Part shown: in pieces, positions 1-11,662 of the stretch | How positions within the stretch are numbered: position 1 is the first letter of the stretch | Layout: each line of letters begins with the position of its first letter | NCBI GenBank assembly: GCA_020723805.1 | Contig: DYID01000018.1 | Span: forward strand, 21,806-85,805 | Length of the DNA: 64,000 bases | Direction of reading: 5' to 3' | Source: Anaerolinea sp. | Lineage (GTDB): Bacteria; Chloroflexota; Anaerolineae; Anaerolineales; Villigracilaceae | Notes under the pieces: model-generated | What the model saw: only the letters and a program-made list of their open reading frames with translations | The model's database searches: none | Told to the model about the DNA's origin: nothing | Made by a program: the position numbers and the translations under genes

Positions 1-174
1 GCAGTGATGAGCATGGCAGAGGAGTACAGCGGCTGGGAGTTGGGAGAAAACTGGCTGCAGGGCATCATGCTCGGGCTGGGTGCGACCGGGCTTTTCATCC
101 TGGGGATCTTTCCGCAAACCGTGCAATACTTCCTCGCCGCCCTTCCGTCCATGTTCGAGCATCTCGGACGTTGA
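1..174 (+). CDS. C-terminal fragment of a membrane protein, possibly NADH-quinone oxidoreductase subunit N/M-like
   Basis: The frame is open from base 1 and stops at TGA 172-174, giving the last 57 residues of a protein that begins outside the window. The tail holds one hydrophobic helix (around GLGATGLFILGIFP) followed by a short amphipathic end. The helix ending in GIFP, a few residues before the C-terminus, resembles the last helix of NuoN/NuoM-type proton-pumping subunits. That assignment is inferred from a short stretch and could be wrong. The neighbours (coiled coil, selB) do not support or refute it. Confidence 0.45.
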   Translation, partial: AVMSMAEEYSGWELGENWLQGIMLGLGATGLFILGIFPQTVQYFLAALPSMFEHLGR

Positions 175-179
175 GGCGG

Positions 180-185
180 TATAAT
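180..185 (+). promoter_or_regulatory. -10 box for the coiled-coil gene
   Basis: A TATAAT hexamer lies just after the upstream stop codon and 32 bases before the ATG at 218. No good -35 is visible at 16-18 bp. A GGAGG ribosome-binding site at about 209-213 follows. Confidence 0.45.
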
Positions 186-217
186 CACACGGAATTTAAG
201 AAAGCGCCGGAGGCAGC

Positions 218-1417
218 ATGGATTTCGAACAAATCGTCAAACGCCTGCAATGGCTGGACGAGGAACACCGCAAGGACAAAGCCGTCATCGCCGCGCTGGA
301 ACAGCGCATTGCGGCTTATGAGGGCAGCCTCGACACGGTTGCCAAACAAATCAAACCCCTCGAAAAACAAATCAACGGGCTTTTGCCCGCTTCCACGCGC
401 ATAGACCAATTCGAAGTGCTGGTGGCAAAACTGCGCGAAGAAATGAAGAACGCCCTCGAAGAACTCGACAAAAAATATCAAAAGCGCGAAAAGGAACTCA
501 CTGCACAGCGGCAAAAGGACTTGGAACCCTTTCACAAGGAAATCGAAGCGCTCAAGAAATCGCTCGCCGAAATTCCGGTCCTCAAACGCGAACTCAAACT
601 TCGCAGCGCCGCTGAAAACCGCCTGCAGGTGGAAATTGACGAACTAAAACCGCCCCTCGAAGAGGTCAAGCGCATTGCTGAAGACGCCATCCGCGTGCAA
701 AGGGTCTTCGATGAAAACCGCAAGCAGGACATGAAGCGCATCGCCGACCTGCAGGGTGAAATTGCCGCCCTGCGCAAGCGAATTGACGAGGCGCGCGTCA
801 AAGTGGATACCAGCGTGGATGCCTTCCGTCATTTGGAAAATCGCTTCAAGGAACTGCTCGCATCGGAAGCAGAGCGCAAAGCCGCGCAGGCGGAATTCAT
901 CGAAAAACAGTCCATCGCCTACCTCGACCGCGAACGCGCCTTCAAAGAATGGAATAACAGTTATCAGGAATTTCAAAAGCAGGTCGAACGGCTCGAAACG
1001 CAGTCGGTGGCGCTCGAAGAAACGCTCCGCGCCGCCAAACGCGCCCAGGAAACCTACAACGAACTCAACGCCAAACTGGAACGGCGCATCAACGAAGTCA
1101 CCGAAATGCAGCGTCTCGCCGAAGACCGCCTGCGGCAGGAATGGGTCACCTTCAAGGCAGACGACCAGAAACGCTGGACGGGTTACACCCTCTCACAGGA
1201 CGAAATCGGCAAAGACCTGCGCAAAGCCCTGCAAAAACTGGAAGACCGCATCAGCGCCCTCGATGAAGCCTTCCAGGTCACACAGGACAAACTGGAACAG
1301 ACCACCGACGCCGCCGAACAGCAGCTTCAGGAACTGATGAACGTTGCCCATGAATGGCTCTCTGCCTACGAGCGCATCATGGGTCACGGCAAGACGGCGA
1401 AGAAAACGAAAAAATAA
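218..1417 (+). CDS. long coiled-coil protein of unknown function
   Basis: A 399-residue protein that is almost entirely charged heptad-type sequence rich in Glu, Lys, Arg, Ala and Leu. It has no signal peptide and no membrane segment, so it is expected to be a cytoplasmic rod. The C-terminus is basic (KTAKKTKK). The start at 218 is supported by GGAGG seven bases upstream and by a TATAAT box at 180. No enzymatic motif is visible. Similar uncharacterised coiled-coil proteins carry SMC-like or DUF-type labels, but I do not recognise this one. It is followed by a purine/pyrimidine hairpin and then selB. Confidence 0.8.
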   Translation: MDFEQIVKRLQWLDEEHRKDKAVIAALEQRIAAYEGSLDTVAKQIKPLEKQINGLLPASTRIDQFEVLVAKLREEMKNALEELDKKYQKREKELTAQRQKDLEPFHKEIEALKKSLAEIPVLKRELKLRSAAENRLQVEIDELKPPLEEVKRIAEDAIRVQRVFDENRKQDMKRIADLQGEIAALRKRIDEARVKVDTSVDAFRHLENRFKELLASEAERKAAQAEFIEKQSIAYLDRERAFKEWNNSYQEFQKQVERLETQSVALEETLRAAKRAQETYNELNAKLERRINEVTEMQRLAEDRLRQEWVTFKADDQKRWTGYTLSQDEIGKDLRKALQKLEDRISALDEAFQVTQDKLEQTTDAAEQQLQELMNVAHEWLSAYERIMGHGKTAKKTKK

Positions 1418-1426
1418 CCTTTATAT

Positions 1427-1472
1427 CTTTCCTCTTTCTTCTTTCGTTTCTTATGCCAAAAAAAGAGGAAAG
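1427..1472. repeat. CTTTCCTCTTT / AAAGAGGAAAG inverted repeat
   Basis: Perfect 11-bp arms at 1427-1437 and 1462-1472 lie between the coiled-coil gene and selB. The sequence runs in 7-base steps (CCTCTTT, CTTCTTT). The same motif recurs near 28434-28485 and 39189-39231. Confidence 0.7.
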
Positions 1473-1488
1473 AAAAGAGACCAAATCC

Positions 1489-3380
<1,892 letters not shown>

Positions 3381-3384
<4 letters not shown>

Positions 3385-5054
3385 ACATTCTCAAGCGCGC
3401 CCTCAAACCGCCCGAGTTTGCGGATGAGTACACGGCGCAGCAAGCCTACATGCTTCACATGATTCTGTGGGCATTGATGCTTGTGCCGATTCCCTACCTG
3501 GCTTACATGCTGGTTTTCAATCCGGCCGATTCTGCGCGCGCACTGGCACAGACGATCTTCGGCGAAGCCGCCAACGTTTTGTTGTTGATCATCCTGCATC
3601 GCGGATATGTAAAAGAGGCATCGCTGTTGCAGGTGAGCATCTTATGGATTTTTTTCGCCGCATCAGCGTGGACGGGCGGCGGTGTGCAGGGCGAATCGTA
3701 CCTGGTGGGGTTTACGCTGGTCATTACGATTGCGGGCATCCTGTTGGGATGGCGCGGCACCATCGTGTTCATCCTCCTTTCGCTGGGGATGGGTGCGCTC
3801 ATGGTAGAACAGTATCTGCAGGGGCAATTTTCGAGCGGTTTTGCCAGTACGCCGCCGACAACATGGGTGGTCAGCCTGGTTTTGTTTCCGGTCATTGCCG
3901 TGCTGCAGTGGTTGTCTGCCAGCCGTGTGCAGAGAGCGCTTGCCCGCGCCCGCGCCAGCGAGGAAAAGTATCGCCTGATTTCCAATGTCAGTTCGGATTA
4001 TGTCTTCTCCACACAGGTGGAGGCAGATGGCAGTATGCGGCTGAACTGGGTGGCAGGAGCGTTCGAATCAATGACCGGCTACGCCAGCCTCGAGGAATAC
4101 CGCGCCAACGGCGGGTGGTTTGCCCATTTGCATCCCGAGGATGTGCCGGCAGACAGAGAGGTGCTGGAAAGGCTGAAAGCCCGCCAGCAGACCACCCATG
4201 AAGTCCGCACCTATCGCAAGGACGGCGAACTGCGCTGGGTGAGGGTCTATGCCCATCCGGTATGCGATGAGACCTCGAACCGCCTGAAAGCCATCATCGG
4301 CGCGGTGCAGGATATTACCGAAAGAAAACAAATCGAACAGGAGCGCGAAACGCTCATTCACGAACTCGAAATCCGCAACGCCGAATTGGAGCGCTTCACC
4401 TACACCGTCTCCCATGACCTGAAAGCGCCGCTGGTGACCATCACCGGCTTCCTCGGCTTTCTGGAAAAAGACACCGCAAGCGGTGACCGGGAACGGGTCA
4501 AAAGCGGCATCGAGCGCATCTCCGGCGCGGCAAAGAAAATGGAGGCGCTGCTCAACGACCTGCTCGAACTCTCCCGCATCGGACGGTTGATGAACCCGCC
4601 CGAAGACGTCTCCTTCCTGGAAATTGTCCACGAAGCCATAGACCGTCTGCGCGGACGGCTGGACAAAATCAACGCCATCGTCGAAATTCAACGCGACCTG
4701 CCCGTCGTCCGCGGCGACCGCATCCGCCTGGTGGAAGTGGTTCAAAACCTGATAGATAACGCCGCCAAATACGCCAAGCCCGGCGTGCGGGCGCACATCG
4801 AAATCGGCACCAGCGGCGTCAATGGTCATGGCTACCCGATCTTCTACGTGCGCGATAACGGCATCGGCATCGAACCGCAATATCACGAGCGCATCTTCGG
4901 CTTGTTCAACAAACTGGACGCCCAAAGCGAAGGAACGGGAATTGGTTTATCATTAGTCAAAAGAATCGTCGAAATCCACCGCGGACATATCTGGGTCGAG
5001 TCGGAAAAAGGCAAAGGCGCCACTTTCCGGTTTTCCCTGCCGCCCCCGCCCTAA
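3381..5054 (+). CDS. membrane PAS-domain sensor histidine kinase
   Basis: A 557-residue kinase beginning with the ATGA overlap on selB, so probably translationally coupled. Residues about 23-180 hold five to six membrane helices. A PAS/PAC module follows (about 190-318, ending in DITERK). Next come the dimerisation and phosphoacceptor helix with His345 in SHDLKAP, and the ATPase domain with the N-box Asn460 (NLIDNAAKY), DNGIG (492-496) and GTGIGL (518-523). All catalytic residues are present. No response regulator gene is adjacent, so its partner is elsewhere. The PAS and membrane sensor suggest an extracellular or membrane-linked cue; the ligand is unknown. Confidence 0.92.
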
Positions 5055-5064
5055 AGGAGTAATC

Positions 5065-5733
5065 ATGTGCGGACGCTTCACTCTCACGGTTGACCCCGCT
5101 CAATTTCAAGACACCTTCCCCGGCTTCCTCTTCCCGGCGAAGTTTGCGCCGCGCTACAACATCGCTCCCTCCCAGCCTGTGCTGGCAATCCCCAACGACG
5201 AGCGCAACGCCGCCGACTTTTTCATTTGGGGTCTCATCCCCATGTGGGCAAAGGACCCGTCCATCGGCTCGCGCCTCATCAACGCCCGCAGCGAAACGCT
5301 CGCCGAAAAACCGTCTTTCCGCGGATCGTTCAAATACAAACGCTGTCTCATCCTCGCCGACGGCTTCTACGAATGGAAAACCGTCGCCGGCAAAAAAAAC
5401 AAGACGCCCTACTACATTCACCTGACAGACCGCCGTCCCTTTGCCTTCGCCGGTCTGTGGGATGTCTGGGAAAGCCCCGACGGTTCCAGCCTCAAGACCT
5501 GCACCATCATCACCACCGAGCCCAACGAACTGATGGCGACTCTGCACAACCGTATGCCGGCCATCCTGCACCCGCGCGATTACGCCAAATGGCTGGACCC
5601 CTCGCCTCAGACTCCCGAAAGCCTGCTTCCCCTCCTCAAGCCTTACCCCGCTGAAGCCATGACCGCCTACCCCGTCTCGACGCTGGTCAACAAACCCGGC
5701 AACGATTCGCCCGAACTCATTGCTCCCGCGTAA
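5065..5733 (+). CDS. SOS response-associated peptidase (SRAP/YedK-HMCES family)
   Basis: A 222-residue member of the SRAP family, which shields abasic sites in single-stranded DNA by forming a thiazolidine link through Cys2. The key residues are all visible: Cys2 in MCGRF, YNIAPSQ (31-37), NARSE (73-77), the catalytic Glu in FYEWK (101-105) and His161 in TLHNRMP. The length is typical. AAAGGAG lies directly upstream of the ATG, 10 bases after the kinase stop, so it is likely in the same transcript as selB and the kinase. The cell is expected to use it in DNA damage tolerance. Confidence 0.93.
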   Translation: MCGRFTLTVDPAQFQDTFPGFLFPAKFAPRYNIAPSQPVLAIPNDERNAADFFIWGLIPMWAKDPSIGSRLINARSETLAEKPSFRGSFKYKRCLILADGFYEWKTVAGKKNKTPYYIHLTDRRPFAFAGLWDVWESPDGSSLKTCTIITTEPNELMATLHNRMPAILHPRDYAKWLDPSPQTPESLLPLLKPYPAEAMTAYPVSTLVNKPGNDSPELIAPA

Positions 5734-5751
5734 CCCCACCGTCCCGTCAAC

Positions 5752-7041
5752 GTGAATCAACTCAAGACAAAACTCACCGAGCGGTTTCCCGCGCTCGCCT
5801 CACGCGACTACGTCATTTTCGTCGTTGGGCAGCTGCTCTCCGTCATCGGCACATGGGCGCAATCCACCGCCCTGCCCTACCTTGCCTACCGCATCTCGGG
5901 GCGTCCCTTCGACCTGGGGCTGATCGGTTTCTCGAACACCCTCCCCACCCTGCTCTTTGCCCTGCCCGCCGGCGTGCTGGTGGAACGCTGGGACAAGCGC
6001 CAAACGGTCATCGTGTTGCAAGCCGTCATGGCGCTGCAGGCGTTTGGGCTGGCATGGCTCGCCTACACCAACCGTCTCCAAATCTGGCATATCATTGCGC
6101 TGGCGTTCTTCTTCGGTTCGGCGGTGTCCATCGAAGTGACCGCCCGCCAATCCATGCTGATCGAACTGGCAGGGCGCGAGGCGCTGCCCAGCGCCATCGC
6201 TTTGCAAACCACCGCCTTCAACACCGGGCGCGTGCTCGGACCGATGCTGGCGGCGTGGCTTATTTCTGCCACAGGCAGCGAGGGGAGCGTGTTTTTGGCT
6301 AACGGGATCAGTTTCTTGTTTGTGATTGCGGGTCTGCTCGTGGCGAGGACCCGTTTCAAGGTCCGGAAAGAGGCGAAAGCGAAAGGCGGCTTGAAGGAGG
6401 AATTCCGGGCGGGCATTGCCTACATCCGCAGCAGTCCGGTCGTCCTGTCGGTCATTCTGATGGCGGCGCTGGTGGGCTTTTTCGGTGTTCCGTTGACTCA
6501 ACAGATTCCGGCGGTGGCGCGCGATGTGCTCAAGTCGGCGCTGGATACGGAGACGGCGATTGCCACCCGCACGAGCAACCTGTATGCGGCGCAGGGCGTG
6601 GGCGCGTTGACCGCCGCGTTTCTCGCCGCGTATCTCGCTTCTGCAAACCGGCAAAATATGCTGATGCTGGGACAGGCGTCGTTTGTGTTTCCGATTATCG
6701 CGCTGGGCTTCGTAAGGGATGTCAACGCGGCGCTGTTTTTGCTGGCGCTGGTGGGCTGGGGAACGGTCACGCAGTTGGTAACGATGAATACGCTGATTCA
6801 GGTGGAAGTGCCGGACCACTTGCGCGGACGAGTGTTCAGCGTGTACTTTTGGGCGTTGCAAGGGGTGGCGCCGTTTGGGAGCATAGTCATCGGCTGGATG
6901 GCGCAAACTTGGAATGTGCCGGTGACGATCATCGTGGGAGGGACGACGTGTCTCATCGGCATTTTGGCAATCCGCTTGACCCTGCGGAAAAAAGAGACAC
7001 AGCAAGAAGCGGCACAGGGCGCAGGGGAATCGTCGGGTTAA
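5752..7041 (+). CDS. MFS transporter (EntS/MFS_3-like exporter)
   Basis: A 429-residue protein with about 12 membrane helices and the MFS loop motif after helix 2 (VLVERWDKRQ). The N-terminal pattern (GQLLSVIGTW followed by RISGRPFDLGLIG) is typical of the enterobactin-exporter-like MFS_3 group, which often exports siderophores, macrolides or unknown small molecules. The start is GTG at 5752, 18 bases after the SRAP stop; an ATG is absent at this point. The second half of the gene shifts to a codon style richer in GCG and CTG, but the frame is continuous. The substrate cannot be told from sequence. Confidence 0.85.
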   Translation: MNQLKTKLTERFPALASRDYVIFVVGQLLSVIGTWAQSTALPYLAYRISGRPFDLGLIGFSNTLPTLLFALPAGVLVERWDKRQTVIVLQAVMALQAFGLAWLAYTNRLQIWHIIALAFFFGSAVSIEVTARQSMLIELAGREALPSAIALQTTAFNTGRVLGPMLAAWLISATGSEGSVFLANGISFLFVIAGLLVARTRFKVRKEAKAKGGLKEEFRAGIAYIRSSPVVLSVILMAALVGFFGVPLTQQIPAVARDVLKSALDTETAIATRTSNLYAAQGVGALTAAFLAAYLASANRQNMLMLGQASFVFPIIALGFVRDVNAALFLLALVGWGTVTQLVTMNTLIQVEVPDHLRGRVFSVYFWALQGVAPFGSIVIGWMAQTWNVPVTIIVGGTTCLIGILAIRLTLRKKETQQEAAQGAGESSG

Positions 7042-7068
7042 TGGCAGGTTAGCGTGCAGCAGGGCGCA

Positions 7069-7098
7069 TTGACGCTCGTTTTTTGGGCATGTTATGAT
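7069..7098 (+). promoter_or_regulatory. sigma70-type promoter for the LysM/M23 gene
   Basis: TTGACG (7069-7074) and TATGAT (7093-7098) are separated by 18 bp. The predicted transcript begins close to the CGGAG ribosome-binding site at 7105-7109, so the 5' leader would be very short. Confidence 0.6.
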
Positions 7099-7115
7099 GC
7101 CGTGCGGAGTTTCTA

Positions 7116-8252
7116 ATGAGCAAAGAGCATTCACGCGGACTTTTAAGCAGATTTTTCAATTTTTTCGTTCAGTTGGGGCTGGGAGAGGGATTACTGCGCG
7201 TCGGCACGGGGATATTGTCGCTGGTGTTGGTGGGAGTGGTGATTGCCGCCATTCGGACGAGCGCCACCCGCGCAGAGGCAGTGGAGGCGGCGAAGACGCC
7301 GGTCGTGGTGCCAACTGTCAGCGCGGGAGGAGGCGGGAGCGTCCCTCAGCCGGTGGTGGATGTGTTCGAGGGCGTGCCGCGTTTGGCGCAAGAACGGACG
7401 ATCATCCCCTCGCGCCCGCGGCAGGAGATACTCAAGTACACGGTTTTGGAAGGCGATACGATTTTCGGGATTGCCGAGAAATTCGGTTTGAAGCCCGAAA
7501 CGATCTTATGGGGAAATTATTATGTCCTGCTGGATAACCCGCATTCGCTCCAGCCCGGTCAGGTGTTGAACATTTTGCCGGTGGATGGGACGTATCACGA
7601 GTGGCAGCAGGGCGAAGGGTTGAACGCCGTGGCGCGTTATTACGGGGTGAAGCCCGAAGACATCATCAACTATCCCGCCAATCATTTGGATGCCGCAAGC
7701 ATCGGCGACTACGCCAACCCGAACATTCCGCCGGGGACGTGGCTAATTGTGCCGGGCGGAAAACGCAATTTTATTTCGTGGAGCGCTCCGCTGGGTGTGA
7801 CGCGCGAAAACCCGGCTCTGGCGCGCGTGCTCGGCGAAGGCGCCTGCGGACCGGTCAGCGGCGGCGCGGTGGGCTACGGCAGTTTCATCTGGCCCTCCAA
7901 CAAGCACTACCTCTCCGGCTTCGATTATTCGCCCAGCACCAATCACTGGGGCATTGACATTGCCGGCAACGAAGGGGAAGCCGTGTATGCGACGGACGCC
8001 GGTGTGGTGGTGTATGCCGGCTGGAATAATTACGGCTATGGCAACATGATTATGATAGATCACGGAGGCGGGTTTCAATCGCTGTATGCGCACCTGAGCG
8101 CGCTCAATGTGGTTTGCGGACAGTCCGTCGGGCAGGGAGATGTCATCGGCGCGATTGGCACCACCGGGCGGTCGAGCGGTCCGCATTTGCATTTCGAGAT
8201 ACGCGCCAGTTCGTCCTTCGTCAACCCGTGGGATGTCTTGCCGGCGCCATAA
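7116..8252 (+). CDS. membrane-anchored LysM and M23 (LytM) peptidoglycan endopeptidase
   Basis: A 378-residue cell-envelope protein. One N-terminal membrane helix (about 29-47) is followed by a flexible stretch. A clear LysM repeat (about 107-155, KYTVLEGDTIFGIAEKFG) and a second, degenerate LysM (about 160-213) come next. The C-terminal M23 metallopeptidase domain keeps its zinc ligands: His277 and Asp281 (HWGID), His326 (YAHLS) and the HLH motif at 357-359. It probably cleaves peptide cross-links in peptidoglycan or activates another hydrolase. It has its own promoter (TTGACG-18-TATGAT) and a CGGAG site six bases before the ATG. tRNA-Val follows. Confidence 0.93.
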   Translation: MSKEHSRGLLSRFFNFFVQLGLGEGLLRVGTGILSLVLVGVVIAAIRTSATRAEAVEAAKTPVVVPTVSAGGGGSVPQPVVDVFEGVPRLAQERTIIPSRPRQEILKYTVLEGDTIFGIAEKFGLKPETILWGNYYVLLDNPHSLQPGQVLNILPVDGTYHEWQQGEGLNAVARYYGVKPEDIINYPANHLDAASIGDYANPNIPPGTWLIVPGGKRNFISWSAPLGVTRENPALARVLGEGACGPVSGGAVGYGSFIWPSNKHYLSGFDYSPSTNHWGIDIAGNEGEAVYATDAGVVVYAGWNNYGYGNMIMIDHGGGFQSLYAHLSALNVVCGQSVGQGDVIGAIGTTGRSSGPHLHFEIRASSSFVNPWDVLPAP

Positions 8253-8264
8253 GCAAAAAATCGC

Positions 8265-8293
8265 TTGCAGAACAACTGTATCTCGGCTATAAT
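8265..8293 (+). promoter_or_regulatory. promoter of tRNA-Val
   Basis: TTGCAG (8265-8270), a 17-bp spacer and a perfect TATAAT (8288-8293) end 12 bases before the mature tRNA 5' end. The position fits a tRNA promoter with a short leader. Confidence 0.75.
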
Positions 8294-8305
8294 CGGCGTC
8301 GCTTC

Positions 8306-8379
8306 GGGCGCATAGCTCAGTTGGTTAGAGCGCATGTATCACACACATGAGGTCCGGGGTTCGAGTCCCTGTGCGCCCA
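8306..8379 (+). tRNA. tRNA-Val (anticodon CAC)
   Basis: A 74-nt cloverleaf. The acceptor stem GGGCGCA pairs with TGCGCCC, the D stem is GCTC/GAGC and the anticodon stem is CATGT/ACATG with loop ATCACAC. The T arm is CGGGG-TTCGAGT-CCCTG and the discriminator base is A. Anticodon CAC reads GTG valine codons. CCA is not encoded. Confidence 0.96.
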
Positions 8380-8386
8380 CTCCCTC

Positions 8387-8422
8387 TGATGCGGTCTGCT
8401 CCACGTGGAGCAGACCGCATCA
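8387..8422. terminator. perfect 36-bp palindrome between convergent genes
   Basis: The arms are 18 bp each with no unpaired centre (TGATGCGGTCTGCTCCAC and its exact complement). It sits between tRNA-Val (+) and the convergent MBL gene (-). There is only a short T run (TTT), so it may be a bidirectional terminator that works mainly by hairpin, or a protein-binding palindrome. Confidence 0.5.
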
Positions 8423-8437
8423 TGTTTCTGCACGCTC

Positions 8438-9343
8438 CTAGCCTGCCATCCTCACCTTCTTCCAATACCGCATCAAGCCGTCGGCGCTCATGCCGGGCGG
8501 GTTTGCCAGTTCGTAGGCTTGCGCCACTTCGGCGTCCACGCCCATCTTCTCCTCTTCCGCGCGCATCCAAGCGATGAAGCGTTCGCGCAGCTCCTCGATG
8601 GTCGGGTTGGAAGGCATCACCTCCTCCAGCCAGCGCGAGGCGGCGGTCAAGCCCTTCTCCACTTCATCCAACTGCCATTGAGGGTCGTCGAACATGCCGA
8701 AATGAGTGGGCGCGATGTGGGCAATCTTCTCGCGGCGCAGGCGGGCAAGGCTCTCATGCCAGCGTTCGATGTGCAATTCCGGCGGCGGCATGGGGACGCG
8801 CAAATAGGGATAGCCCGGAATGCGCACGCCGCCCACGTCGCCGCTGAACAATACATCTTCGAACAGATAGGAATAATGATGCTCGGCGTGACCGGGCGTG
8901 TTCAACGGAACGAACTCCGCATTGCCGATTCGAATTGCCTCCGCATCCTTCGGGACCTGGAGTTGACTCTCCGGCACCGGCAAAAACTCCCCCCACAGCG
9001 ACTCCATCCTGTCGCCGTAGATGCGCGCCGCGCTCGTCAGCAGGCGTTCCGGGTTGAGCATGTGCGGCGCTCCGACCGGATGTACGAAAATCTGCGCGCC
9101 CTGCCGCGCCAGCCAGCCGGCTGCGCCGGCATGGTCGAGATGAATGTGCGTCAGCAGGACGTGGGTCACGTGGCGGGGAGACAAGCCCTCTTTTGCCAGA
9201 CCCGCCTCCAGCGCGGAACGAGTCGAGCCGGGTCCGCTTTCGATAAGGACCACCGCATCCCCTGTCCGAATCAGATAAGCGGCAATCGCATGAGGGCGTC
9301 CCTGAAAATTCAGGTCAAGTGTGACAACGCGGGTTTGCGCCAT
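8438..9343 (-). CDS. MBL-fold metallohydrolase
   Basis: A 301-residue metallo-beta-lactamase-fold hydrolase. The metal motif THIHLDH (His66, His68, Asp70, His71) is intact, and further His/Asp ligands are present around GHAEHH and SGDVGG. The family hydrolyses thioesters, lactones or glyoxalase-type substrates; this substrate is unknown. The start at 9343 is set by AGGAGG seven bases upstream; longer in-frame starts run into the DUF58 gene. The gene overlaps the DUF58 gene by 34 bases and is the last gene of the MoxR-DUF58 operon, but the link may be only transcriptional. Confidence 0.9.
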   Translation of the reverse strand: MAQTRVVTLDLNFQGRPHAIAAYLIRTGDAVVLIESGPGSTRSALEAGLAKEGLSPRHVTHVLLTHIHLDHAGAAGWLARQGAQIFVHPVGAPHMLNPERLLTSAARIYGDRMESLWGEFLPVPESQLQVPKDAEAIRIGNAEFVPLNTPGHAEHHYSYLFEDVLFSGDVGGVRIPGYPYLRVPMPPPELHIERWHESLARLRREKIAHIAPTHFGMFDDPQWQLDEVEKGLTAASRWLEEVMPSNPTIEELRERFIAWMRAEEEKMGVDAEVAQAYELANPPGMSADGLMRYWKKVRMAG

Positions 9344-10632
9344 GAAACCTCCTGTGAAAAAGTTTGGGCTGTGAAACTGGAAAGCGTTTCGGAAAGATCG
9401 GTTTCGCAATAGACTGGGCAGACCGGCACATTGCGTTCCATGAGGGTACGCGCAAGGTCTTCGCTGCTTTGCCGCCCGCCAAAAGACTGTGCCATCAGCA
9501 GGACGACCACCGGGCGCAGACTGCGGCGCTGGAGGCTGTCCACTGCCACGAGCAGTTCGTGCCATACCATCGGCGTGACGAGAATGGCGCTGCTCCCCTG
9601 CGGCATCTGCCCGATTTGCGTCGAGACCAGTGTGGGAAGCGTGAGCGTGCTTTCGCCCTGCAAAAACGCCAGCGCCTCGAGGATTTTCCCCTCCTGCCGT
9701 TCGCTCCGTTCGGCGGGAATGATCTCGAAGGTGTGTTCGGAAGCGGTCACCAACCCCACCGAGCGCCGCTGTTCGATGAAGTAATGCGCCAGCGAGGCGG
9801 TGATGCTGACGGCATACTCCAGCGTGGAGGGCGGCAGTTTGATTTTGCGCCGGCGGATGAGGAAGATGTCTTCCACAGGCGGCGTTTCACCGGGCTCAGC
9901 CGCTTTGGCAACATGCACGCTTTTGTGTGTGTCGAGGAAGAACCACACCTCCGCCTGTGGGTCCTGCTCGAACTCTTTGACCATGAGCCGTCCGCGGCGG
10001 GCGGTGGAGACCCAATGGATGCGCTTCATCGGGTCGCCGGGGACGTATTCGCGCACGCCGGAAGCATGAGGGGTGATGTCTATGGACTTGCGGCGGATGG
10101 CTTTGCCGCCGGGCAAAAGACCGGGCGGCGAGAGAAAATCGCGCACCGGGTAAAGCATGGGGAAGACCACCAGCCGCCCGGCGGCGGGGAATTTTTTCGA
10201 GACGCGGAAGATGCCGAACGGGTCGCCCGAAGTCAGGGTGGTGGGACCGAGCGTGAATCCGCCGCGGGAGGTGAGCCAGGTGCGGGCGGTGTAGGAACGC
10301 CGCTGACGTCCGCGCAGCAGGGTGACGATGCGGGAGCCGCCCGCGTTGGGCATCTTCGTCTCGTTGACCACTTCCAGCCAGAGTTTGGTGAGTCGGCTGT
10401 TGTTGATGATTTCGAAATGCTCTTCGAAGATGTCGCCCACCCCGGCGCGCGAGGTGCGGGCGCGCCGCTCCACCGTCACGCCGCGCAGGGAGGTGACGGT
10501 CAACAGCCAGGCAGCGATGAGGAGCAAACCGCCGAGGTAGAGCAGACGCACGTAATACACCGCGCCGTTGACCAGCGTGCCAATGCCGCCCACCACAAGA
10601 AGCAGAAGAACAAGGATGCGTCCCGGTGTCAC
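9310..10632 (-). CDS. DUF58 domain protein, partner of MoxR ATPase
   Basis: A 440-residue membrane protein with two N-terminal helices (about 7-45) and a cytoplasmic region. The region carries the DUF58 signature around [12 protein letters not shown] and [11 protein letters not shown], followed by a von Willebrand A-like fold ([11 protein letters not shown]). DUF58 proteins pair with MoxR AAA+ ATPases in metal insertion or envelope assembly; the target here is unknown. It starts four bases inside the end of the MoxR gene (ATGA overlap), so the two are coupled. Transglutaminase or VWA partners often found next to such pairs are absent. Confidence 0.9.
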   Translation of the reverse strand: MTPGRILVLLLLVVGGIGTLVNGAVYYVRLLYLGGLLLIAAWLLTVTSLRGVTVERRARTSRAGVGDIFEEHFEIINNSRLTKLWLEVVNETKMPNAGGSRIVTLLRGRQRRSYTARTWLTSRGGFTLGPTTLTSGDPFGIFRVSKKFPAAGRLVVFPMLYPVRDFLSPPGLLPGGKAIRRKSIDITPHASGVREYVPGDPMKRIHWVSTARRGRLMVKEFEQDPQAEVWFFLDTHKSVHVAKAAEPGETPPVEDIFLIRRRKIKLPPSTLEYAVSITASLAHYFIEQRRSVGLVTASEHTFEIIPAERSERQEGKILEALAFLQGESTLTLPTLVSTQIGQMPQGSSAILVTPMVWHELLVAVDSLQRRSLRPVVVLLMAQSFGGRQSSEDLARTLMERNVPVCPVYCETDLSETLSSFTAQTFSQEVSWRKPALSHLT

Positions 10633-11624
10633 TTTGCCTTGCCTCGCGAGGTTGGAACGGGTCGAGGTTCGGAGGAGGCTTTGTAATCGCCGCCGGGCAC
10701 CGGCGTGCTGTGCAAAATCTCTTCCACGATGCGCTCGGCGCTCAACTCGCGCAAACGCGCCGCCGGCGAGACGATGACACGATGCCCCAGCACGGGAATC
10801 GCCAGCGCTTTGATGTCGTCGGGCAGGACGTAATCGCGTCCGTTCAGGGCGGCGTGCGCCTGCCCGGCGCGGAACAATGCCAGGCTTCCGCGCGGACTGG
10901 CGCCCAAGTATACGTCGTTGCTCTGACGAGTGCGCCCCACCAGGTCAATGATGTAGCGCTGAACGGCGGGAGAGACGAAGACCTCGCGCACTGCCTTCAC
11001 CGCCGCCAGCAGGTCTTTCACCTTGACCACCGGCTTGAGCGTTTCAATCGGATGCCGAATCTGCTGTCCGCTCATGATCTTCATTTCCTCCGACGCCGAG
11101 GGGTAGCCGATGCGCACACGCATCAGGAAGCGGTCCAATTGGGCTTCGGGGAGCGGGAACGTGCCTTCGTATTCGATGGGGTTTTGAGTGGCAAGCACCA
11201 TGAACGGCGGCACGAGCGGATGCGTCACCCCGTCCACCGTGACTTGACGTTCCTCCATCGCTTCGAGCAGGGCGGCTTGCGTCTTGGGCGTGGCGCGGTT
11301 GACTTCATCTGCCAGCACAATCTGCCCCATGATGGGACCGGGACGGAACTCGAAGACGCGCTTCTGCTGGTTGTAAATGGAGACGCCGGTCACGTCACTG
11401 GGGAGCATGTCGGGCGTGAACTGGATGCGGCTGAAGGTGCAGTCGAGCGACTTTGCCAGGCTGCGCGCCAGCATCGTCTTGCCCACGCCGGGCACGTCTT
11501 CGATCAGGATGTGCCCCTGACACAGCAAACCGATGACCACCAGTTCGAGCGAGCGCCGCTTGCCGACGATGACCTGCTCCAGATTGCCAATCAGCCGTTC
11601 TCCAAATTCTTTGATGTCTGTCAT
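10629..11624 (-). CDS. MoxR family AAA+ ATPase
   Basis: A 331-residue AAA+ chaperone-like ATPase. Walker A GVGKT lies at residues 46-50, in the family context [16 protein letters not shown]. Walker B is LADEVNR (104-110), sensor 1 is around ATQNPIE, and the C-terminal lid follows. MoxR ATPases act on partner DUF58/VWA proteins to mature enzymes or envelope complexes. The first gene of the operon, it overlaps the DUF58 gene by four bases. GGAAC lies upstream of the ATG. The region before it carries a strong hairpin and several small palindromes. Confidence 0.95.
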   Translation of the reverse strand: MTDIKEFGERLIGNLEQVIVGKRRSLELVVIGLLCQGHILIEDVPGVGKTMLARSLAKSLDCTFSRIQFTPDMLPSDVTGVSIYNQQKRVFEFRPGPIMGQIVLADEVNRATPKTQAALLEAMEERQVTVDGVTHPLVPPFMVLATQNPIEYEGTFPLPEAQLDRFLMRVRIGYPSASEEMKIMSGQQIRHPIETLKPVVKVKDLLAAVKAVREVFVSPAVQRYIIDLVGRTRQSNDVYLGASPRGSLALFRAGQAHAALNGRDYVLPDDIKALAIPVLGHRVIVSPAARLRELSAERIVEEILHSTPVPGGDYKASSEPRPVPTSRGKAK

Positions 11625-11662
11625 TTCGGTTCCTTTCCCGTGCTGCTCAAACTCCTGACCAC

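Noticed and set aside
1354..1488. SelB extension upstream of 1489
   Set aside because: It overlaps the previous gene and a hairpin repeat, and homologues begin at the P-loop strand.
8306..8421. Integration site (att) at tRNA-Val
   Set aside because: No direct repeat of the tRNA 3' end and no integrase or phage gene is seen.
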